Assembly: GCF_023617245.1 (NCBI RefSeq)
Contig: NZ_CP067396.1
Coordinates: 5,359,001 to 5,423,000, forward strand
Reading direction: 5' to 3'
Length of the DNA: 64,000 bases
DNA from: Lysobacter enzymogenes
GTDB taxonomy: Bacteria; Pseudomonadota; Gammaproteobacteria; Xanthomonadales; Xanthomonadaceae
Position numbers and translations under genes: made by a program. Shown one piece after another: positions 18,035 through 25,470 of the stretch (positions are counted from its first letter, which is position 1; each line of letters begins with the position of its first letter). A model generated the notes under the pieces. It did no database searches and was not told the DNA's origin. It saw nothing but the letters and a program-made list of their open reading frames with translations.

Positions 18035-19369
18035 TCAGCGCGCGAAACCCGGTCCCGTCTGCGCCTGCTGCGGCGCGCCGCCCTGCGTCTGCGCCGGGTT
18101 CGCCTGCAGCGCATCGTTGATCCGCTTGCAGGTGTCGCGCGCCAGTTCGCCTTCCGGCACCGCGCCTCCGAAATGGATCCTCTGCGCGCTGGAGTCGTGC
18201 ACGTCGCCGCAGACCAGGAAGCCGCCGCCTTTCTCGCCCTTGATGATTGCGTCCACCTGCGGCATGTGCTGGCTCTTGGCCAGCGTCGCCAGTTCGCCGG
18301 CGCGCTGGTCCGCGCATGCGTTCTCCAACACCTTGGCGCCGTGGATGAAGGTCTGGTAGCCCATGCGGTCCAGGCCGCTGATGATGTTCTTGGCCATGTC
18401 CATGTCCGGCTCCATCCCCTCGACATAGTGGCGCAGCAGCGGCGACTGGCGCGGGACGTGCGGCGGGGGCTGGAAGTCGAGCATCGGGCCGTGCGGCTGC
18501 ACCAGCGACGTCGCGCCGAGTTGTTGCAGCGCGGTCAAGGGCTCGCCGTTCACGTGCAAGGTGGTGTTCTTCGGCCGCAGCTCGGACGCGTCCATGACCA
18601 CGCCGTATTTTTCCAACGTCGCGACATGCGGCCACGCCGGGTTGGCGATGACGCTATCGACGCCGTTGGCCTGCCCGCTCACATAGGCCTGGCCGCCGCC
18701 CTTGGAATGGCCGACGACGAACTTCAGGCCGTCCGGCAGCGACGCCTTCACCTGTTCGGTCAACTCCACCGCGGCGTCGTACTGGCCGCTGCCGTAGCCG
18801 GTGGCCTGGCTGATGTTGTGCGGCCAGTCGGCCGCCACTTGGGTGCCGCGGAATTCCAGCGTATAGGCGTCGCCCTTGCGATACAGGTCCGCGCGCATGC
18901 CGCTGGGATGGCGGTGGAAATCGTCGGGGTTCAGCGGCTGCGGCAACGCGCGCAGTTCCTCGTCGCCGACCCGGGTCCAGCCGTTGAGGTCGCGCGTGCT
19001 CTTGTCCTTGTAGCCGTCGTGCATGATCGCCGCGGCCGTCAGCGGATCGAGTTCGATGCCGCCGGTGCCGGAGGAAGACGACGACGGCGCGGGCATCGGC
19101 GGCAGCGGCGCCGGGCGACCGGTCGGGCCGTGATGGGGCGCGCCGAACGACGGCATCGAGAACGTCGGCACGGGCACCGGTTGCGGCGCCATGGGCTTGA
19201 ACGCGAACGAGGGCTTCGCAGTCGGGGGTTCGGGCGCGCTGTGGGAGAAATCCTGCCAGGTGCCCGACAGATCGAACTCGTTCGCCGAATGCTTGGCGAA
19301 GGATTCGGCGAAGCCCTTGATCCGATCCGCGAACGACGGCTTGGGGACTTTGGGATGGGGATCGGACAC
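18035..19369 (-). CDS. Lipase/phospholipase-like alpha/beta hydrolase, signal-less, effector candidate
   Basis: 444 residues. The hydrolase domain (about 110-330) contains the lipase elements EFRGTQVAADWPHNISQATG and the nucleophile elbow FVVGHSKGGGQAYVSG with Ser222; candidate acid and His residues follow but I cannot assign them securely. The N-terminal 100 residues are Pro/Ser-rich and disordered-looking, and the C-terminus is Gln/Pro-rich (NPAQTQGGAPQQAQTGPG). There is no signal peptide, which suits secretion by a contact-dependent system (T6SS or T4SS effector) rather than Sec. A C-terminal region after 330 (HYVEGMEPDMDMAKNIISGL) is of unknown type. Upstream of the beta-barrel-like gene on the same strand. 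Confidence 0.65.
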   Translation of the reverse strand: MSDPHPKVPKPSFADRIKGFAESFAKHSANEFDLSGTWQDFSHSAPEPPTAKPSFAFKPMAPQPVPVPTFSMPSFGAPHHGPTGRPAPLPPMPAPSSSSSGTGGIELDPLTAAAIMHDGYKDKSTRDLNGWTRVGDEELRALPQPLNPDDFHRHPSGMRADLYRKGDAYTLEFRGTQVAADWPHNISQATGYGSGQYDAAVELTEQVKASLPDGLKFVVGHSKGGGQAYVSGQANGVDSVIANPAWPHVATLEKYGVVMDASELRPKNTTLHVNGEPLTALQQLGATSLVQPHGPMLDFQPPPHVPRQSPLLRHYVEGMEPDMDMAKNIISGLDRMGYQTFIHGAKVLENACADQRAGELATLAKSQHMPQVDAIIKGEKGGGFLVCGDVHDSSAQRIHFGGAVPEGELARDTCKRINDALQANPAQTQGGAPQQAQTGPGFAR

Positions 19370-19460
19370 GGTCGGTCTCCTGGTTGCGTAGCTCGGCGCG
19401 CAAGCGGCGGCGCGAAGACGAAACGTCTTCGGTCGTTCGCTCGATGATTAGGCATCTCTA

Positions 19461-19498
19461 CGCAAAACGGCGCCGACGCAGGCCAATGCGTCGGCGCC
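19461..19498 (-). terminator. Intrinsic terminator of the padR-sip-MFS operon
   Basis: Stem GGCGCCGACGCA / TGCGTCGGCGCC, 12 perfect pairs with a 6-base loop, at 19469-19498. On the minus strand it is followed by GTTTTGCG. It lies about 60 bases after the MFS stop codon. Confidence 0.8.
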
Positions 19499-19556
19499 CT
19501 GCGCGCCTTGCGGGATCGAAGGGATCGTCGGACGGATCGAAGCGGCGGCGGCGATC

Positions 19557-20810
19557 TCAGGCCGCGTCGCCGCGCGCGTCCGCCTGCGCGGGCGCCACCG
19601 CCGGCGCATCGGCCGCGCTCACGCGTCCCACCCACAGCGCCGAACACAGCGCCAAACCCGCGGCGACCCAGCCCACCGTGCCGTAACCGGCGATGTGTCC
19701 GCTCGCATCGGTGCTCAGCATCAGCCCGCCCAACCACGCGCCCAGACCGGTGCCCAGCGACATCACTGCGCTGTTCGCGCTGAGGAAGGCGCCGCGCTGC
19801 TGCGGCTGCGGCACCGTGGTCTGCAGCGCCTGCAGCGGCACCATGCGGCCGTTCATCGAGACCATGAAGAACGGGAAGAACAACAGCATCGCGAGGAATC
19901 CGACCGCCGGCAGGTGGGTCACGAACAGCACCGGCAACAGCGACACCGCCACCGCGATGCGATACACCCGCTGCTTGCCGTGGCGGTCGGCCAGGCGCCC
20001 GATCAGGCGCGAGGTGAAGAACGCCGCCACGCCGCCGGCCATGTACATCCACGACAGCTGCGAAGGTTCGATGCCGTGGTTGGCGACCAGCATCGGCGAG
20101 ATGAAGGGAATCACCAGCATTTGCGAGGTGGTCAGCATCAGCGTCAGGGCGAAGGCGTTGAGGTGGCGCGCATTGGCGAACAGCCCGATCAGGTTCGGCA
20201 ACGCACGCGCCAGCGGCTCGCGCTGGCGCGACAGGTGCTGGTCCAGCGGCGGCACGACCCGCGTGCCGGCCAGCCAGATCAGCAGCGACAAGGCCACCAG
20301 CAGCCAGAACGGCGCCGACCACTGCGAATGCGCGCCGAGCAGGATGCCGACCGGCACGCCGATCACCGAGGCCACCGCGAACGCGGTCATCACCGTGCCG
20401 GTGGCGGCGCCGCGGCGCTGGGCCGGGATCACGTCGGCGATGATCGCCATGATGATCGAGCCCAGCACGCCGCCGCTGACGCCGGCGAACGCGCGCGAGG
20501 CCAGCAGCAGCTCGTAGCTGCCGGCCAGCGCGCAGGCCAGGTTCGACAGGGCGAACAACGCGTACATCGCCAGCAGCAGCTTGCGCCGGTCGAAGCGGTC
20601 GATGTAGGTTGCCGCGAGCAGGCCCGACAGGCCGCCGCAGATCGAATAGGCCGAGACCGCGGCGGCGAACTGCGCCGGCGAGATGTGCAGGGCGCGCATG
20701 ATCTGCGGGCCCAGCGGCATCATCACCATGAAGTCCATGATCAGGGTGAACTGGGTCAGCATGAGCAGCCACAGCAGGCGGCGCTCGCGCGTGGGATCGA
20801 TCGAGTACAT
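19557..20810 (-). CDS. MFS transporter, DHA/Bcr-type exporter
   Basis: 417 residues with about 12 hydrophobic helices. Opens with LWLLMLTQFTLIMDFMVMMPLGPQIM, typical of drug:H+ antiporter-like MFS proteins. The loop 2-3 motif is RFDRRKLLL and the second half has LIGRLADRHGKQRV, the matching MFS signature. The C-terminus is Ala-rich and cytoplasmic. The ATG at 20810 is chosen because the longer open frame is only the overlap of the upstream gene in another frame. Third gene of the padR-reductase-MFS unit. In this company it may export a siderophore or a toxic compound sensed by the PadR regulator; the substrate is inferred only from the neighbours. Confidence 0.85.
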   Translation of the reverse strand: MYSIDPTRERRLLWLLMLTQFTLIMDFMVMMPLGPQIMRALHISPAQFAAAVSAYSICGGLSGLLAATYIDRFDRRKLLLAMYALFALSNLACALAGSYELLLASRAFAGVSGGVLGSIIMAIIADVIPAQRRGAATGTVMTAFAVASVIGVPVGILLGAHSQWSAPFWLLVALSLLIWLAGTRVVPPLDQHLSRQREPLARALPNLIGLFANARHLNAFALTLMLTTSQMLVIPFISPMLVANHGIEPSQLSWMYMAGGVAAFFTSRLIGRLADRHGKQRVYRIAVAVSLLPVLFVTHLPAVGFLAMLLFFPFFMVSMNGRMVPLQALQTTVPQPQQRGAFLSANSAVMSLGTGLGAWLGGLMLSTDASGHIAGYGTVGWVAAGLALCSALWVGRVSAADAPAVAPAQADARGDAA

Positions 20811-20914
20811 GGGGGATGGGGCCTTGCGGTCGCGGCGACCGCGTCGGTGGGGAGGGAGAACCCGGGTGTCCGGTGTGTTGCGGCGCGCGCGTGTCGCGGC
20901 GCGCGCCGCGCGCT

Positions 20915-21742
20915 TCAATCGTCCAGCGGCTCGTGCGCGCCGGGCGCGCCGCGCTTCCAGTAGCCGGCCGCATGCAGGCGCGACTTGTCGACGCCGCGCT
21001 CGCCCAGCAGGTGCTGGCGCACGGCGCGGATCGCGCCGGATTCGCCCGCGGCCCAGACATAGCCGGCGTCGCCGTCCTGCGGCCAGTGCAGTTCGCGCAC
21101 CGCGCGCAACAGCGGCGACTCGGCCGACGGATCGCCGCCGCTGCGGTAACGCCAATGCGCCTGCAGCGACGCGGCGGTGGCGAAGTCGATGCGCGCGCTC
21201 GCGTCCTCGACTTCGAGCACGGCGATCGCGCGCGCCGCAGCCGGCAGTTCCTGCAGGCGGCGCGCGATCGCCGGCAAGGCGGTGTCGTCGCCGATCAGCA
21301 GGTGCCAGGCGAATCCGGCCGGGACCACCCGCGAACCGCGCGGCCCGCCGATGCCGAGGTAGTCGCCGACCTGGGCCTGACGCGCCCAGTCGCTGGCCGG
21401 GCCGGCCTCGTGCAGGGCGAACTCCAGTTCGAGCTCGCGCGCGGCCGGATCGAAACGGCGCGGAGTGAAGTCGCGCACCGGCGGACGCTCGACGCCGTCG
21501 GCGAAGACGAAGCCGGCCGGACCCAACGTCGGCATCGTCGGGCGCTCCTGGCCGGGCGCGGGGAACAGCACCTTGACGTGGTCGTCGAACGAAGCCGAGA
21601 CGAAGTCGGCGAGGTCCTCGCCGCTCAGGACGACGCGCAGCAGATGCGGCGTCACCGGTTCCACCCGGTCGACCCGCAACAGCCGCAGTTTCAATGGGTG
21701 GCGGACGCGCACGACCGCCAGATCGCTGGATGTGTCTTGCAT
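20915..21742 (-). CDS. Siderophore-interacting protein (ferric-siderophore reductase, ViuB/SIP type)
   Basis: 275-residue cytoplasmic FAD/NAD(P)H reductase that releases iron from imported siderophores. Family marks: an N-terminal barrel opening LKLRLLRVDRVEPVTPHLLRV, the FAD-binding motif RDFTPRRF, GDYLGIGGPRGS, the nucleotide-binding segment LLIGDDTALPAI, and the C-terminal YVWAAGESGAIRAVRQHLL ending in a YWKRG motif. Length matches the family. The ATG at 21742 agrees with the family start and has AGGA upstream; the longer frame is rejected. No siderophore synthesis or TonB receptor gene is in the window. Same strand as padR (upstream) and the MFS gene (104 bases downstream). Confidence 0.92.
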   Translation of the reverse strand: MQDTSSDLAVVRVRHPLKLRLLRVDRVEPVTPHLLRVVLSGEDLADFVSASFDDHVKVLFPAPGQERPTMPTLGPAGFVFADGVERPPVRDFTPRRFDPAARELELEFALHEAGPASDWARQAQVGDYLGIGGPRGSRVVPAGFAWHLLIGDDTALPAIARRLQELPAAARAIAVLEVEDASARIDFATAASLQAHWRYRSGGDPSAESPLLRAVRELHWPQDGDAGYVWAAGESGAIRAVRQHLLGERGVDKSRLHAAGYWKRGAPGAHEPLDD

Positions 21743-21850
21743 GGGAAGTCCTGGAATTCGTGCGAGCGCCGCGCGCGGCGGCGTTCGCGGTTGTCGGATG
21801 CGATGGCGGCGGGCTGCGCGGACCGGGTGCCGGGCGCGGCGGGCTGGCTG

Positions 21851-21941
21851 TGTTGAATCGGATCGGTTGAACCGGATCTTTTGAATCGAATCTTTTGAAT
21901 CGGATGCGTCGGATCGGAGGTGTGTTGAATCGGATGCGTCG
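21851..21941. repeat. Degenerate tandem repeat of a TTGAATCGGAT unit
   Basis: About five imperfect copies of a 12-16 base unit: TTGAATCGGATC, TTGAACCGGATC, TTGAATCGAATC, TTGAATCGGATG, and TTGAATCGGATG again after a spacer. TTGAATCGGATGCGTCG occurs twice exactly. It fills the gap between the padR stop and the reductase start and is less GC-rich than its flanks. Confidence 0.75.
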
Positions 21942-21983
21942 CACGCCGCGTACCGGCGAGGCGGCTGAGCGGCCAGGCGGCGA

Positions 21984-22703
21984 TCAGTCACCGCCACCCT
22001 CGATCTCGCGGGTGGCGCGCTGCAGGATCGCGGCGATGCGGCGCTGCTCGTCGGCGGGCACGTCGTCGCGGCGGAACAGCGCGGTCTTGAGCGCGCGCCG
22101 CGCCTGGATCAGCTCCGGCAACCAGCCTCCCTCGGACGGATCGGCCGGATCCTCGCCGGCCAGCGCGCGCCGCACCGAATCCATCTTGCGCGCGATGTGG
22201 CTGAGCTTGGCCAGCATCACATCCACCCGCTCGCGGTTCGCGCCCAGATGCTCGACGCCCGGCGCCGCCAGCGCATAGCGCTTGCGGTTGCCTTCCAGTT
22301 CGACGGTGACGTAGCCCAGTTCCTCCAGGTACGTCAGCGCCGGATAGACCATGCCCGGACTCGGGCTGTAGAAGCCGTTGGAACGCGTTTCCAACGCCTT
22401 GATCAGCTCATAGCCGTGACTGGGCTTGTCCTCGATCAAGGCCAGCAACAGCAGCTGCAGATCGTCGGAACTGAATTTGCGGCCGCGCGAGAAACCCTCG
22501 CCATCGTCGAAGCCGCCGGGGAAACCGCCCGGGAATCCCGCCCCACCGGGCCCGCCGGCGAAACCGCCGCGGCGCCCGCCGCGGCCGCCGCCGCGCGGAT
22601 GACCGCCGGCGTGGGCTTCGAGGTGACGGGTGAAGCACTCGAAACCGAAGAAGTCGCCGCGGCCGAAGCCGCGGCTGGGATCGAACTCGAAGAAACGGCG
22701 CAT
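21984..22703 (-). CDS. PadR-family transcriptional regulator with Gly-rich N-terminal extension
   Basis: 239 residues. The winged-helix DNA-binding domain lies at about 78-155 (LQLLLLALIEDKPSHGYELIKALE, then YSPSPGMVYPALTYLEELGYV), the PadR signature. The C-terminal helices that make the dimer follow (about 160-239). The first 75 residues are unusual for the family, extremely Gly/Arg-rich (GGGRGGRRGGFAGGPGG). PadR proteins usually repress a neighbouring transporter or detoxification gene and themselves. Here the gene heads a unit with the reductase and MFS exporter, and an array of palindromes sits right upstream of its start, so autorepression is likely. Confidence 0.9.
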   Translation of the reverse strand: MRRFFEFDPSRGFGRGDFFGFECFTRHLEAHAGGHPRGGGRGGRRGGFAGGPGGAGFPGGFPGGFDDGEGFSRGRKFSSDDLQLLLLALIEDKPSHGYELIKALETRSNGFYSPSPGMVYPALTYLEELGYVTVELEGNRKRYALAAPGVEHLGANRERVDVMLAKLSHIARKMDSVRRALAGEDPADPSEGGWLPELIQARRALKTALFRRDDVPADEQRRIAAILQRATREIEGGGD

Positions 22704-22713
22704 GAAGACACCC

Positions 22714-22759
22714 GACCTATCTTAAGATAGGTCTTAAGATATATATCTTAAGATATATA
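22714..22759. promoter_or_regulatory. Triple palindromic operator upstream of padR
   Basis: Three TCTTAAGA cores at 22720-22727, 22732-22739 and 22746-22753. The first and third are the centre of perfect TATCTTAAGATA palindromes; 22714-22733 and 22740-22759 are each 20-base perfect palindromes, and a third (22733-22752) overlaps both. The block begins 11 bases upstream of the padR ATG and is nearly pure AT in a 70% GC background, so it overlaps the promoter/ribosome-loading zone. It is the expected place for PadR binding. Confidence 0.85.
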
Positions 22760-23094
22760 GTCAAGCGTCCCTCAAGCCGCAGCCAAGACTCATCGCCAAC
22801 CGGAGCGATCGCCCCGGTAGGCCGGCAAGTGGGATGAAGCGAGCGTCTCCACGACCAGGCATATCGCCCAGCCCTCGGACAAAAGTCTGCGCGGCGGCGC
22901 GAGGCGCTCCGGCTCTGCGCTCGCGAATGCAAGCAAACGACGTGCGGATTGCGTCAGCGTCGCACCGGATTCATCGACGACACGCTTGAAGCGTCCCCGG
23001 ACAGGTCGCAACGGCCCAGGCGTCGCGCGGCCCTGGTTGCCGAAGGCCCGAGGCCGACTAGGTCCGACGTCCGGCCGGGAGGCTCATGCCGTGG
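22760..23094. other. Intergenic region, no gene seen
   Basis: About 335 bases between the padR operator and the stop of the lipoprotein gene at 23095. A minus-strand open frame (22790-23011) has only a TTG start, no ribosome-binding site and no family, so it is not called. It may contain the padR promoter's upstream part. Confidence 0.35.
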
Positions 23095-23643
23095 TCAAAG
23101 CCGCCGGCAGGACGGTACGAACGCCGTTTGCTCGCCGCGCTCCAGCGGCCAGGTCAGGGCATCGCCCCGGCACCGAGCCGCCGCGGCGGCGCAGATCATC
23201 GCGGGCGGGCTGATCGCATAAGGAATCCGGCCCGCCGACGGATAGTCATCGGCGCCGGCCTCGCCCTTCTTCACCGCGTGCAAGATGGCTCCGGAAGGCG
23301 CCACCAAGCGCGCCTCGATGAACGCGACATCCGCGGACGATTCGCGACAATCGACATGCATCCTCACCCACTTCTTGCTGTCGAGCGGCACCGCCAGTCC
23401 CTTCGGGATATCCACGGCATAGACAGGCGATCGCGTCCACGCGGCCCAACCATTCTCGTGCGGCGCCACCGAGGCGATGTCCACTTGCGGCGAGCTCTTC
23501 ATGCTGGCATCGATGCTGCGCCAGTCGGGCCCGGCATCGCCGCTGGCCCTGGAACAGCCCGACGCGGCGATCAGCATCGGCATGAGAAGCCAGCCACATC
23601 CCTTCAAACGGCAATCGGGACGCAAGAACGGGAAGTAGGACAT
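23095..23643 (-). CDS. Small lipoprotein, candidate T6SS immunity protein
   Basis: 182 residues. Lipoprotein signal WLLMPMLIAASGC with the lipid cysteine at about residue 30, then about 150 residues resembling a compact beta-rich fold (WAAWTRSPVYAVDIPKGLAVPLDSKKWVRMHVDC..., PPAMICAAAAARC). No family recognised. It is the last gene of the strand-consistent run vgrG1 - aspzincin effector - exported protein - frameshifted gene - this gene, so a periplasmic immunity or accessory role is a reasonable guess. GAAGAGAG precedes the ATG. Confidence 0.6.
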   Translation of the reverse strand: MSYFPFLRPDCRLKGCGWLLMPMLIAASGCSRASGDAGPDWRSIDASMKSSPQVDIASVAPHENGWAAWTRSPVYAVDIPKGLAVPLDSKKWVRMHVDCRESSADVAFIEARLVAPSGAILHAVKKGEAGADDYPSAGRIPYAISPPAMICAAAAARCRGDALTWPLERGEQTAFVPSCRRL

Positions 23644-23688
23644 GCGGCTCTCTTCGGTTCGCGGATTGGGTCGGCCCCGGCGCCTAGG

Positions 23689-24695
23689 CTATACGAAGAC
23701 CAACCATCCGATAGCGACCATTCCGACGAATATTCCGCCATACAGCAAAGTCGACAGAACAGCGACGATGCGCCATCGGCGGCGAAAGTGGTAGAGATCT
23801 CCACGCGATGCGGCCTGTTGGGCCGGGCTCGCGGCCTCGCGCGCGTAGGGATTGGCGCCGTCCCAGCGCATGGCATCGGCCAAGTCCGGCGGATAGGCGG
23901 GTGTGGATGCCTTGCCCTCGATCCAGGCGCCGCAACGCAAGTACCAGTACTCAAGCACTGCCGCGAAATAGAAGCGGAACGCATTGAACCGGCCTGGAAC
24001 CAACCGGTGCTCGTCGTCGACCAGGCTGCTGAACAGATACCGATCCGCCCGGGCGAGCCATGCGGCCTCTCCCTGGAGGTCGGCATTGCGAACCGAGGGC
24101 AAGCGCTCGGGCGCTTCATCGAGATAGCGGCACAGGAAATCCCAAAGCTGGGCCAACTCGTCGGGGTCGCCGACCACCTCGGATATCGCGATTTGTTCGC
24201 AGATCGTGCGGCCGCCGGCGTGGAGACGACGAAGTCCTCGCCGTTCCAGTTGCCGATCACCAAGGTGCCGCCGCGCTCCTGCGCCAAGTCCACTGACACC
24301 ACGCGCTTGTTCCACAGCTTCGCCGCGGCATCGGCGACCGCCGAGTACGCCACGCTGTCCATCTCGAACGCGCCGACGCGGGTGTTCGCGCCGTGCTCGT
24401 GGACGAAGCGGACTTCGGCCCCGGACGTGGTCGGACAGGTGGCAACGAGAACGCGGCCGCTGCCCGCCGCTTCGTCCAGCAATGTTTCGTCGCAGCCCCG
24501 CAGCGGATCCGCCGCGATTTGGGTTGTGGCAGGCGGCGCGGGCGCTGGAACGACTGTTCCGGGCGTCGGCGGCCACAGCGACCGCGGCCGGCTGCGCGCC
24601 CTGGACGTTCGGGCGCTAGGCGCCTTGTCGCAAACGCAAAGCAACGCGGCCGACAGTGCCGTCATGGCGAAGAAACCGGACTTGGAGCGAACCAT
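23689..24695 (-). pseudogene. Frameshifted gene for a membrane-anchored protein
   Basis: Two frames hold one protein-like sequence. From 24695 the first frame reads a signal/anchor (MVRSKSGFFAMTALSAALLC) then coherent sequence to GNWNGEDFVVSTPAAA. From about 24213 the coherent sequence continues in the frame one base back, RTICEQIAISEVVGDPDELA, through YWYLRCGAWIEGKAS to a C-terminal membrane helix (VLSTLLYGGIFVGMVAIGWL). Beyond the break each frame becomes Arg/Pro-rich noise. A single missing base near 24208-24216 would explain this, so it is either a decayed gene or a sequencing error. Start uncertain (24731 and 24665 are alternatives). Function unknown; its place behind the aspzincin effector suggests an immunity-related role. 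Confidence 0.6.
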
Positions 24696-24831
24696 GGCGC
24701 ACTGGAAATTCAAGCCCCGCCGGCCCCGCATATCGCCGACCGATCCTTTCGCATGAGGCGCCTCACGCGATTTCCGGCACTACCCCGAACATCGCGTCGC
24801 GGACGCCCCAACGCCTTCCGCTAAGCCTCGA

Positions 24832-25470
24832 TCACTTTTCGGGACTGAAGCTGCAGCGATAACCGCCGCCTTCCTTCGCGCAGCGAGCGCGTATCCGCTG
24901 CGACGATAGAACGATGGATATCAGTTCCTTTCGCTCGTTCATGAACGACGCCTCCAGGCCGGGCGGCACCGCGCTGTTGGCGAACTGAATCACGAACTCT
25001 CCGCCTTCGACCCGTTCCAATACCTGCGACAACGTCACCCGCGCGTCGATCCCGACGCTTTGCCCCGGCTTGAGTTCGCCGAACATGTCGTCGCCCAACT
25101 TCAGTCGGCCGGCCTCCTCGTACACGGGATAGGCCGCGACCATCGCACCCTTGCGATCATAGATGCGGAAACTGCCGCCAAGAAAATAGTCGTGCGTGGG
25201 AACGAACCATGCGAACGCGCCCTGATTGCGGACCGTGGCATGGAAATCCAGCGCGCCCTGCGCTTCCTTTACGGTCAACTCGGCCGCAAGCGGACTGCGA
25301 TAACTGCGCTCGGTGTAAGCGGCGCCGCTTTTCGGCGGCATCAGCTCGGTCAATGCGGAAACGCGATCGGCATATCCAGTAGCGGCCATGACACCCTCGG
25401 CGAACGACATAAGCAGGAAAACGACGAATCCGCGACTAATCCAGGTAGGTGAAGCGATCTGCCGTTCCAT
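24832..25470 (-). CDS. Exported protein, candidate immunity to the aspzincin effector
   Basis: 212 residues. Signal peptide (GFVVFLLMSFAEGVMA) then a mature domain with beta-rich character (AELTVKEAQGALDFHATVRN, SFRIYDRKGAMVAAYPVYEE, VGIDARVTLSQVLERVEGGEFVIQFAN). No family recognised. The start codon at 25470 lies inside the last 35 bases of the upstream effector gene, so the two are translationally linked, which is typical for effector-immunity pairs. The periplasmic location would match an effector delivered to the periplasm. Assignment rests on context only. Confidence 0.6.
   Translation of the reverse strand: MERQIASPTWISRGFVVFLLMSFAEGVMAATGYADRVSALTELMPPKSGAAYTERSYRSPLAAELTVKEAQGALDFHATVRNQGAFAWFVPTHDYFLGGSFRIYDRKGAMVAAYPVYEEAGRLKLGDDMFGELKPGQSVGIDARVTLSQVLERVEGGEFVIQFANSAVPPGLEASFMNERKELISIVLSSQRIRARCAKEGGGYRCSFSPEK

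Noticed and set aside
22790..23011. 73-codon minus-strand open frame
   Set aside because: TTG start, no ribosome-binding site and no family resemblance.
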